Assembly (NCBI GenBank): GCA_945903615.1
Contig: CAMDOL010000011.1
Span: 1 to 19,243 of the forward strand
DNA length: 19,243 bases
Source: Rickettsia typhi
Lineage (GTDB): Bacteria > Pseudomonadota > Alphaproteobacteria > Rickettsiales > UBA1997
Direction of reading: 5' to 3'
Shown: positions 1 to 5,605 of the stretch, piece after piece
Numbering within the stretch: the first letter of the stretch is position 1
Layout of the letters: each line of letters opens with the position of its first letter
Program-made: the position numbers and the translations under genes
The notes under the pieces: generated by a model
Database searches by the model: none
What the model was told of the DNA's origin: nothing
What the model saw: the letters and a program-made list of their open reading frames with translations, nothing else

Positions 1-92
1 TTTTTTTATATTATCAACCCATTAGTCAAACAATCCGATCTTTTAAAATTAAACACAAGACTCTCCATAAAAACTTGGAACTAAACATCTGG

Positions 93-491
93 CTAATGTC
101 TAGAAATAATCACAATTGCCTGAGCAATATCTTTGGTATCACTCATCGATAAATCAATTTTAAAATTATTTTGATTGAGATGTTTTTGTAAGAATTGTTT
201 AGCAGGGGTTGTCAACTTTATTTTTGGTTTGCCGTTTCCATCATTAATAATTTCAATATCAGTAAAATTAATTCCTCTACCAATGCCCAGCCCAGTTGCT
301 TTTGAGAAAGCTTCTTTGGCGGCAAATCTTTTGGCATAATAATTAGTTTTGATCAATAAATTGCCTTTTGAACTAGCAACTAAAATTTCTCCTATAGTAA
401 AAACTCGTTTCTCAAACTTTTCTCCAAAGCGTTCCAAAGCCTCGCCAATTCTGTTGATTTCAACAATGTCAATTCCAATTCCAATGATCAT
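93..491 (-). CDS. acpS: Holo-[acyl-carrier-protein] synthase
   Basis: The enzyme transfers 4'-phosphopantetheine from coenzyme A to the serine of apo-acyl carrier protein, activating fatty-acid synthesis in the cytoplasm. The 132-residue product has the normal length for the AcpS family. It opens with the typical GIGIDIVEINRI stretch (metal-binding Asp8) and has the second signature FAAKEAFSKATG around residues 57-67 (Glu60), followed by GLGIGRGINF. The start at 491 gives the canonical family N-terminus and lies 3 nt after the stop of the upstream exonuclease gene, so the two are probably co-transcribed. No Shine-Dalgarno sequence is visible; the upstream bases are A/T only. The identification is secure from the motifs. 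Confidence 0.95.
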   Translation of the reverse strand: MIIGIGIDIVEINRIGEALERFGEKFEKRVFTIGEILVASSKGNLLIKTNYYAKRFAAKEAFSKATGLGIGRGINFTDIEIINDGNGKPKIKLTTPAKQFLQKHLNQNNFKIDLSMSDTKDIAQAIVIISRH

Positions 492-494
492 TTA

Positions 495-1313
495 TTAATT
501 TTTTAATTTTAACCAACTATCCAAAAACTCTTGCAGGTGCTTTCTTTCTGTGCCTTCAATCGCAAGATAATTTCCTAAATCTTCCTGCGCTTGCATAAAA
601 TTTTCAGTGCTTAAACTGCCAATGTGGTGCTGATAATACAGATAAAGTAAATAAGTGTTGGCAACATCAGTTTCACAATAATCGCGAATTTCCTTTAATT
701 TGCCACCGTCATAATATTCCAAGACCATAGATCCATCAATACCAAGCTTGCCAGGTAAGCTAAATGTGGCGCAAAGTTCATTCATTTTCACTCGCGCAGA
801 AGCGCCAAAATCAGAGAAGGCATCAACCAAATCGCAGTGCCAATCCAAAGAATATTTTTGATTATAATTATTCCATTTATCGCCCATTTTATAAAGCCAA
901 GCGGCGGTGATTCCGTATTTGATAGCGCGATATTTTAAAACCGGCAAATCAAAATTTTTGCCATTAAAACTAACAATTCTGGGTGGCTGTTTTTTCATAT
1001 ACGAAAAAAATCCTTTTACCAACTCTTCTTCATTTGAATCAACATTTCCGCCGCTTCTAATCTCATTTAGCACATATCTTTCTGTTCCATCTCCATCACG
1101 AATTATATCAGCTTGTAAAAAACTAATCGCTACTACTTTTTGAAATGGTTGGCGCAAAAAACTATTTTTGCCATCGGTAATTTTTAAATGATAATCCACC
1201 AAAGCTTGCCGACATTCCTTTGTGCTTTTACCGTCCAAATCAAGTAGATTTTTAGCAGCATCGATATCAGGAATAGTTTCAATATCAAAAACAAATAAAG
1301 AATTGTGTTGCAT
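495..1313 (-). CDS. Predicted 3'-5' exonuclease, PolB exonuclease-like family
   Basis: This 272-residue protein resembles the stand-alone proteins related to the proofreading exonuclease domain of DNA polymerase B (DNA_pol_B_exo2 type). Exo I is visible as FVFDIETIPD near the N-terminus (Asp10, Glu12). The Exo II region is SFNGKNFDLPVLKYRA with an invariant-type Asp. The Exo III-like region is YCETDVANTYLLYL with Asp near the C-terminal third. These are the expected two-metal-ion ligands. No polymerase domain follows, so this is a nuclease alone, presumably acting in DNA repair or maintenance; the substrate is not deducible. It is the first gene of a likely two-gene minus-strand unit with acpS, and diverges from the oxidoreductase gene across a 106-bp gap. 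Confidence 0.85.
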   Translation of the reverse strand: MQHNSLFVFDIETIPDIDAAKNLLDLDGKSTKECRQALVDYHLKITDGKNSFLRQPFQKVVAISFLQADIIRDGDGTERYVLNEIRSGGNVDSNEEELVKGFFSYMKKQPPRIVSFNGKNFDLPVLKYRAIKYGITAAWLYKMGDKWNNYNQKYSLDWHCDLVDAFSDFGASARVKMNELCATFSLPGKLGIDGSMVLEYYDGGKLKEIRDYCETDVANTYLLYLYYQHHIGSLSTENFMQAQEDLGNYLAIEGTERKHLQEFLDSWLKLKN

Positions 1314-1342
1314 AAATTTTGCGATGTTTAAGAATTAAGGGC

Positions 1343-1387
1343 TTAATGGCACCTCTAAAAATTCTAATTTTTTCAAGGTGCCATTAA
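1343..1387. repeat. Family 2 palindrome (CACCTCT type), copy 1
   Basis: Inverted repeat whose outer arms are TTAATGGCACCT and AGGTGCCATTAA, with AAAAATT/AATTTTT further in. It sits between two divergently transcribed genes (exonuclease on minus, oxidoreductase on plus), so here it cannot be a simple terminator for either. The same left-arm word GGCACCTCTAAAAATT recurs at 17535-17550, and GGGCACCTCTAAAATT at 9089-9104. Confidence 0.75.
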
Positions 1388-1419
1388 TAATCGTTCATTA
1401 AAAAACAAAATTTTTAGTT

Positions 1420-2388
1420 ATGAAAGCATTTTTAATAAACAAGGTTGGATCACCCAATAATTTGGAGTTAAAAACCGTCGATGATCCAAAGCCGCAAACA
1501 GGTGAGGTGGTGATTAGACATACTGCAATTGGCATTAACTATTTTGATGTTTGCTTTCGAAATGGTGCTTATAAATTAAGTCAAACCCCAGCAATTCTTG
1601 GGCTTGAGGCTTGTGGCATTATTGAGGAAGTTGGCAAAGGTGTGACTGATTATAAAGTTGGTGAGCGTGTTGCTTATGCCACCGGCCCAATTGGCTCTTA
1701 CTGCGAAAGAAGAGCGGTCAAGCAAAATTATTTAGTCATTCCTCCGCAAGGTTTAACCGATGAACAAGTAGCTGGATCGCTTTTGAAGGGGATGATGGCG
1801 CACGCCTTGCTGTTCAGAGTTTATCTAGCGGCGCGAGTCAAAAGAATTTTAGTGCATGGAGCTGCTGGAGGAGTTGGGCACTTCTTGTGCCAGTGGGCAA
1901 GCCATTTGGGAATTGAGGTGATTGGCACGGTGGGTAGTGATTCTAAAGTAGCAATCGCCAAATCTTTTGGTTGTAGCCATGTTATTAATTATACCAGCAA
2001 AGATTTTTTAGCTGAGTTAGATGCAATCACCAAAGGTGAGGGCGTTGGAATTGTTTATGATGGAGTGGGTAAAGATACAATTTTAAAATCAATTGATTGT
2101 TTGTGGCCAATGGGAATGTGCGTGAGTTATGGCGAAGCCAGTGGCGCAAACCCACCAATTGATTTGAATGCTTTGTTACTCAACTCTCTTTACATAACTC
2201 GTCCAACTTTGGCACTTTATAAAGCCAAAAGAATTGAACTGGTTTTATCAGCTAATGAAGTTTTTAATGCGGTTGCAACTGGAATTTTAAAGCCGAATAT
2301 CACAACTTATCAATTTAATGACATTCCTAAAGCTCATTTGGATTTAGAGAGTAGAAAAACGGTCGGAACATTGGTGGCAAAGGTTTAG
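1420..2388 (+). CDS. Zinc-independent quinone oxidoreductase (MDR / zeta-crystallin type)
   Basis: NADPH-dependent medium-chain dehydrogenase/reductase, cytoplasmic, predicted to reduce quinones or other activated carbonyls. The 322-residue length fits the family. The N-terminal GroES-like half runs to about residue 115 (note GINYFDVCFRNG and GLEACGIIEEVG). The Rossmann half carries the nucleotide-binding loop GAAGGVG at 147-153, and VIGTVGSDSK follows the second strand. The catalytic zinc-binding Cys/His pattern of alcohol dehydrogenases is not seen, which supports the quinone reductase subgroup. The TAG stop (2386-2388) lies inside the left end of the 213-bp palindrome that separates this gene from thiL. 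The exact substrate is unknown. Confidence 0.85.
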   Translation: MKAFLINKVGSPNNLELKTVDDPKPQTGEVVIRHTAIGINYFDVCFRNGAYKLSQTPAILGLEACGIIEEVGKGVTDYKVGERVAYATGPIGSYCERRAVKQNYLVIPPQGLTDEQVAGSLLKGMMAHALLFRVYLAARVKRILVHGAAGGVGHFLCQWASHLGIEVIGTVGSDSKVAIAKSFGCSHVINYTSKDFLAELDAITKGEGVGIVYDGVGKDTILKSIDCLWPMGMCVSYGEASGANPPIDLNALLLNSLYITRPTLALYKAKRIELVLSANEVFNAVATGILKPNITTYQFNDIPKAHLDLESRKTVGTLVAKV

Positions 2389-2597
2389 ACAATGTTAGAT
2401 AATTAATTTTATCTTATATTTTGCCCTATTTTTGTTCTTTTTTTCTTAATTTTTTTAAAATATTCCCGATATTCCAAAAAAAGTTTAAGAAAAAATCACT
2501 AAAAATATGCCAAAATCTAAGGCAAAATCTAAGGCAAAATCTAAGGCAAAATCTAAGGCAAAATATGAGGCAAAATTAATTAGCTAACATTGTCTAA
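2385..2597. repeat. Family 1 long palindrome, copy A (between convergent genes)
   Basis: About 213 bp whose two ends are inverted copies: TTAGACAATGTTAG at the left and its complement CTAACATTGTCTAA at the right. They continue inward through AATTAATTTT and ATATTTTGCC on the left with complementary sequence on the right. The centre AAAATATTCCCGATATTCC (2457-2475) is flanked by T-rich and A-rich arms (around 2441-2456 and 2476-2492). The TAG in each end is the stop codon of the gene on that side: the oxidoreductase on plus and thiL on minus. As RNA from either strand it would form a long hairpin, so it may act as a bidirectional terminator. Related copies lie at 10714-10878 and from 19092. Confidence 0.85.
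2511..2570. repeat. 12-bp tandem repeat inside palindrome copy A
   Basis: Four perfect tandem units of CAAAATCTAAGG (2511-2558) followed by one variant unit CAAAATATGAGG (2559-2570). The array is present only in the right arm of the palindrome; the left arm has a single counterpart. Copy C carries a variant unit with AGGG in place of AAGG; copy B has only one partial unit. This looks like slippage-driven expansion. Confidence 0.9.
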
Positions 2598-3583
2598 TAA
2601 TGCTGCCAACCATATTGTAGAATTTTTATCTCTTGGTTATTTTGACCTAAAAGATGAATTGTTGGTTTGGATTTAGCTTTTTGTAAATGACCAACGCAAG
2701 TTAGTTTTACATTAATTTTTTTAGCTAAATTAATAATTTTTTGTTGATCTTTTTTGTTTATGCTAAAAATTAATTCATAATCATCACCGCCAGCAAGCAA
2801 CTGATCAAAATCGATATTTTTATTTTCACCCAAACAAAATTTTGTTGCCGCAGATATTGGAATTTCTTTTGCTTCAATAACCGCATCAAGGTTAGAAGTT
2901 TCACAGATATGTTTTAAATCCGCCAAAAATCCGTCAGAAATATCAATCGCTGATTTACAATTTTGTTTTATAAGTTCCATCCCAAGATCAATTCTTGGGC
3001 TTGGATGTAGGTGGCGATTGATTAAATATTTTTGATGAATTTTATTTTTGCAGGTGATTTTTTTTTGCAACAATTGCAACCCCAAAAAAGCATCGCCAAT
3101 ATTTCCAGAAACAAAAATTAAATCCCCAACCTTTGCTCCATTGCGTTTCAGCGATTTTCCTTTGGCAATTTCACCAAAAATTGTTAGGCTAAAACATAAT
3201 TTATCTTGAGTTCTAATGCTGTCACCACCAATTAAAGCGAGGCTAAATTCATCACTAACATCTTTTAATCCGCGGCAAAATTCTTTAACAAAATTTTTAT
3301 TCAAATTATTATTTTGGGAAAAACCAAGCATATAATATAATGGCTTTGCACCAGAGGAGGCAAGGTCAGATAGGTTGGTGCGAAGAAGTTTACTGGCAAT
3401 GCTATAAGCGCCGTCAGATTTTTTAAAATGAACATCTTCTGCCATCAAATCTTTGCTAATCACCAACTCTTTTGTTGATGGCAGAGAGATTAATGCGACA
3501 TCATCGCTTAATGCGTTTGATGCTTTGCAGCCTTTGGTTAAGGGTAGAAAATATTTTTGTATAATTTTAAATTCACAATTCAT
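2594..3583 (-). CDS. thiL: Thiamine-monophosphate kinase
   Basis: Phosphorylates thiamine monophosphate to the cofactor thiamine diphosphate using ATP, in the cytoplasm. The 329-residue protein has the family's landmarks in order. These are the N-terminal SDDVALI with metal-binding Asp27/Asp28, KDLMAEDVHF, NLSDLASSGAKPLYYMLG, GGDSIRTQDKLCFSLTIFGE, a glycine-rich segment VGDLIFVSGNIGDAFLGLQLL, and AIDISDGFLADLKHI for substrate binding. Length and start (MNCEFKIIQKYFLPLT) match the family. It lies downstream of thiD on the same strand after a 133-nt gap, so both act in thiamine biosynthesis or salvage. Its TAG stop lies in the right end of the palindrome at 2385-2597. Confidence 0.95.
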   Translation of the reverse strand: MNCEFKIIQKYFLPLTKGCKASNALSDDVALISLPSTKELVISKDLMAEDVHFKKSDGAYSIASKLLRTNLSDLASSGAKPLYYMLGFSQNNNLNKNFVKEFCRGLKDVSDEFSLALIGGDSIRTQDKLCFSLTIFGEIAKGKSLKRNGAKVGDLIFVSGNIGDAFLGLQLLQKKITCKNKIHQKYLINRHLHPSPRIDLGMELIKQNCKSAIDISDGFLADLKHICETSNLDAVIEAKEIPISAATKFCLGENKNIDFDQLLAGGDDYELIFSINKKDQQKIINLAKKINVKLTCVGHLQKAKSKPTIHLLGQNNQEIKILQYGWQHY

Positions 3584-3621
3584 AGCTAGCGATCACGCCA
3601 CCGGAAATATATTTATTTATC

Positions 3622-3652
3622 AAGAACCCAATATCAAAATTTGGGTTTTCTT
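3622..3652. other. Hairpin in the thiD-thiL gap
   Basis: AACCCAA (3625-3631) and TTGGGTT (3641-3647) form a 7-bp stem with a 9-nt loop; AAGA and TTCTT outside extend it imperfectly. On the minus strand it lies between thiD and thiL, about 40 nt before the thiL start. A T-rich tail follows only on the plus strand, so a terminator for thiD is not clearly supported. Function unknown. No TPP-riboswitch core was recognised here. Confidence 0.45.
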
Positions 3653-3716
3653 TGCTTAAATTTTGATAAATTTGGTAAAGATTTTGTCCTTGTTTAATTT
3701 GTTTTAAAAATAGTTT

Positions 3717-4502
3717 TTAATAATGCTTTAAAATTCTACTTCCTAAGCCAATTTTCTGGCTATTTTTTATTGCTTTATAAACAAATAAATTAGCCTTTTT
3801 AATCGCATTTTCTAAATCTAAACCTTGACTTAAAAAACAGGTGATTGCGCTGGATAGTGTGCAGCCAGTCCCGTGAACACTTTTAAAAGGTAATTTTTTA
3901 TTGGTAAAAATTTTCTCTGCACTATTTTCTTTGAGCAAATAATTAAAAATTTTATTACCAGAATCTAAATGTCCACCCTTAATCAAAACATTTTTAACGC
4001 CAATTTTTTGAATTTTTTTAGCGGCAATTTTTACATCATTTAAATTTTTTATTTTCATCTCTGCCAAAATTTCTGCTTCAAAAATATTTGGCGTTACCAA
4101 ATATGAATTGGCAATTAATTGCTCTTTTAAAATTTTAAGCGCATCAGTTTTTAAAAGCATATCACCACTAGTTGCAACCATTACCGGATCAGTGATGATG
4201 GGAATATTTTTGGCCTTTTGTTTGAGAATTATTGTAACCGCTTTAGTAATTTTAGCATTACCAAGCATACCAATTTTTATCGCATCAATTTTTATATCGT
4301 CCAAAACAACTGCGATTTGTTTGCTAAGAAAATCAATTGGCGGGTAAAAAATTTCGTATACTTTTTGGCTATTTTGGGCAGTAAGGCAAGTAATCGCGGA
4401 AGCGCAGTAAGTTTTAAGAGTTGTGGCGGTTTTAATGTCAGCTTGCACACCAGCGCCACCACAAGAATCAGAGCCAGCAATGATTAGAATTTTATTTTTC
4501 AC
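3717..4502 (-). CDS. thiD: Hydroxymethylpyrimidine/phosphomethylpyrimidine kinase
   Basis: Phosphorylates HMP and then HMP-phosphate to HMP pyrophosphate, the pyrimidine precursor of thiamine. The 261-residue length matches single-domain ThiD; no fused ThiE or TenA domain is present. The N-terminal signature GSDSCGGAGVQADIKT spans residues 10-25. The ribokinase-family anion hole and catalytic motif HGTGCTLSSAIT lies near residue 214 (Cys214). The GMLGNAKI and DPVMVATSGD segments are also typical. It is followed on the same strand by thiL. The 125-nt region upstream, towards purE, contains a small palindrome, a second inverted repeat and a short direct repeat, but no recognisable riboswitch. 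Confidence 0.95.
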   Translation of the reverse strand: MKNKILIIAGSDSCGGAGVQADIKTATTLKTYCASAITCLTAQNSQKVYEIFYPPIDFLSKQIAVVLDDIKIDAIKIGMLGNAKITKAVTIILKQKAKNIPIITDPVMVATSGDMLLKTDALKILKEQLIANSYLVTPNIFEAEILAEMKIKNLNDVKIAAKKIQKIGVKNVLIKGGHLDSGNKIFNYLLKENSAEKIFTNKKLPFKSVHGTGCTLSSAITCFLSQGLDLENAIKKANLFVYKAIKNSQKIGLGSRILKHY

Positions 4503-4584
4503 AATAAGTTTTTTCAGTTTATTTTTTACTGAGTGAATTGCTCAAATTGCTCACCACTAAAGCTGCTGTGTCATTTGTTATTTT

Positions 4585-4627
4585 AGGAACCTCTGAACAA
4601 CTAAAAATTGATATTTCTGAGGTTCCT
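4585..4627. repeat. Family 2 palindrome, copy 2 (variant GGAACCTCT)
   Basis: Arms AGGAACCTC (4585-4593) and GAGGTTCCT (4619-4627) are perfectly complementary around a 25-nt spacer that includes CTAAAAATTG. Relative to the other copies, C to A in the left arm (GGCACC to GGAACC) is matched by G to T in the right arm (GGTGCC to GGTTCC). The right arm abuts the purE stop codon (4628-4630). No T-run follows on the minus strand, so it is not an obvious rho-independent terminator for purE. Confidence 0.65.
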
Positions 4628-5110
4628 TTATGGATTTAATCCCACTGATTTGGTTTGAGTGTTTCTAAAATCCACTAATTTTTTAGATAATTTTTCATCA
4701 TTCAAAGCTAAAATCGCGATTGCTAAAAGCGCCGCATTTTTGGCGCCTGCCTCACCAATCGCCAGAGTTCCAACTGGAATTCCAAATGGCATTTGTGCAA
4801 TGGATAAAAGGCTGTCCAAACCTTTTAAAGCTCGGCTTTCCACTGGCACACCAAGCACCGGCAGTTCAGTCATCGCTGCCGCCATTCCTGGCAAATGGGC
4901 TGCACCACCAGCACCAGCAATGATTACTTTGATGCCATTTTTTTTAGCGCTATGAGCAAAATCATAAAGCCGTTTTGGAGTGCGATGGGCAGAAATAATT
5001 TTAGTTTCATAACAAATTTTAAACTCATCCAAAATGTCACAAGCAAATTTCATCGTTGTGAAATCTGATTTGCTACCCATTATCACGGAGATTTGATTTT
5101 TATTGCTCAT
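4628..5110 (-). CDS. purE: N5-carboxyaminoimidazole ribonucleotide mutase
   Basis: Class I PurE converts N5-CAIR to CAIR in purine synthesis, in the cytoplasm, with PurK supplying the substrate. The 160-residue length is standard for a bacterial stand-alone PurE. Visible motifs are VIMGSKSD (Ser-Lys-Ser at 13-15), ISAHRTP with catalytic His42, [15 protein letters not shown], and [26 protein letters not shown] followed by [10 protein letters not shown]. purK is not in the window and does not follow purE directly, unlike the common purEK order. The gene diverges from the cys cluster; the 495-nt region between purE and cysG holds the cys promoter and leader peptides. Confidence 0.96.
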   Translation of the reverse strand: MSNKNQISVIMGSKSDFTTMKFACDILDEFKICYETKIISAHRTPKRLYDFAHSAKKNGIKVIIAGAGGAAHLPGMAAAMTELPVLGVPVESRALKGLDSLLSIAQMPFGIPVGTLAIGEAGAKNAALLAIAILALNDEKLSKKLVDFRNTQTKSVGLNP

Positions 5111-5198
5111 TGTTTTTGTAATTAGTTTGCGGCTGGTATTTATTTTGGTGTCAGTTTTTTAACAACTTCTTTTTATTTTACCATTTTAAAATTAACTC

Positions 5199-5227
5199 TT
5201 GACTATTTGTTTTTTAGAAAATTAAAT
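5199..5227 (+). promoter_or_regulatory. Probable sigma70-type promoter of the cys cluster
   Basis: A -35 box TTGACT (5199-5204, 5/6 to consensus) is separated by 17 nt from a -10-like TTAAAT (5222-5227, 4/6). Transcription would start near 5234 and run through both cysteine leader peptides into cysG. In such an AT-rich region -10 boxes arise easily; the TTGACT with ideal spacing is the stronger part of the evidence. Confidence 0.5.
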
Positions 5228-5271
5228 GAGAACCAATTTTTTTAGGTATATTTTTTATAAAACTTTTCATA

Positions 5272-5388
5272 ATGATTTTTTCACAAAATCTAAACACACT
5301 TCTAAACAATTCCTTGGTAAACAATTCCTTGGTAAACAACTCTTTGGGCAAATTTTCTGCCAAATCTAACTGCTGCTGTTGTTGCTAA
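5272..5388 (+). CDS. Polycysteine leader peptide 1
   Basis: A 38-codon reading frame starting ATG at 5272 and ending TAA at 5386-5388. It begins MIFSQNL, then has three in-frame 15-nt repeats coding NNSLV, NNSLV, NNSLG (5305-5349). It ends with five consecutive cysteine codons TGC TGC TGT TGT TGC directly before the stop. It lies about 40 nt downstream of a predicted promoter and upstream of the whole sulfate-assimilation cluster, so I infer a cis-acting cysteine-sensing leader whose translation depends on charged Cys-tRNA. A hairpin TTTGGGCA/TGCCAAA (5343-5364) lies just before the Cys codons, and a pyrimidine tract CCCTCTTCTTTTTTC follows the stop. Polycysteine leaders regulating sulfur genes are known in mycobacteria; this one is recognised by analogy, not homology. 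No Shine-Dalgarno sequence is seen. Confidence 0.75.
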   Translation: MIFSQNLNTLLNNSLVNNSLVNNSLGKFSAKSNCCCCC

Positions 5389-5441
5389 TCCCTCTTCTTT
5401 TTTCTTATTCCTAAGTCTTTCAAATTTTTAAATTTTCCAAA

Positions 5442-5528
5442 GTGATTTTTTTACAAAATCTTTATATATCCAAAAACCAAGTGAGCAACTTTGTTGCCAT
5501 TGCCTGTTGTTGTCTCTTCCCCTGTTAA
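5442..5528 (+). CDS. Cysteine-rich leader peptide 2
   Basis: A 28-codon frame starting GTG at 5442 and ending TAA at 5526-5528. It begins MIFLQNL, matching the MIFSQNL of leader 1 in both protein and DNA (TGATTTTTT, one substitution, then ACAAAATCT). It ends ACCCLFPC: three consecutive TGT codons at 5505-5513 and a fourth TGT as the last codon. The stop is followed by AATCGCACTTCTTCTTT, similar to the tract after leader 1. It starts 53 nt after the leader 1 stop and ends 77 nt before cysG. I infer a duplicated cysteine-sensing attenuator. The start is non-ATG with no Shine-Dalgarno sequence, so initiation could be weak; the matching N-terminus of leader 1 supports the chosen start. Confidence 0.7.
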   Translation: MIFLQNLYISKNQVSNFVAIACCCLFPC

Positions 5529-5570
5529 TCGCACTTCTTCTTTGTTTCTAGTTTTTTAAGTTTTTAATTC

Positions 5571-5589
5571 GCTCACTAAAATTGTGAGC
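5571..5589 (+). promoter_or_regulatory. Hairpin upstream of cysG (candidate attenuator)
   Basis: GCTCAC (5571-5576), a 7-nt loop, and GTGAGC (5584-5589) form a perfect 6-bp stem ending 16 nt before the cysG start, followed by an AT-rich stretch ending TTTTT. A second copy of AGTGAGC lies inside leader 2 (5480-5486) and could pair with GCTCACT (5571-5577) instead. Two mutually exclusive structures are therefore possible. Whether the hairpin terminates transcription or hides the ribosome site cannot be decided from the sequence. Confidence 0.5.
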
Positions 5590-5605
5590 ATTTCGATAAA
5601 TTTTT

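Noticed and set aside
90..105. A family 1 palindrome end at the acpS stop (GCTAATGTCTAG resembles GCTAACATTGTCTA)
   Set aside because: The match is short and gapped and no inverted partner or centre motif is seen in the 92 bases before it; probably coincidence.
907..1143. Plus-strand open frame opposite the exonuclease gene
   Set aside because: Antisense shadow of a well-supported gene with no recognisable domain; the same applies to the other open frames opposite or out of frame with thiD, purE, cysG, cysD and cysE.
2511..2570. CRISPR array from the regular 12-bp units
   Set aside because: Units are directly contiguous, without spacers, and far shorter than CRISPR repeats; no cas genes nearby.
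4503..4627. TPP riboswitch upstream of thiD
   Set aside because: I found no CTGAGA-type thi-box core on the minus strand; only small palindromes and a direct repeat AATTGCTCA are visible.
5234..5605. SAM or other sulfur-metabolite riboswitch upstream of cysG
   Set aside because: No recognisable multi-helix aptamer core; the region is explained better by two short frames ending in Cys codons.
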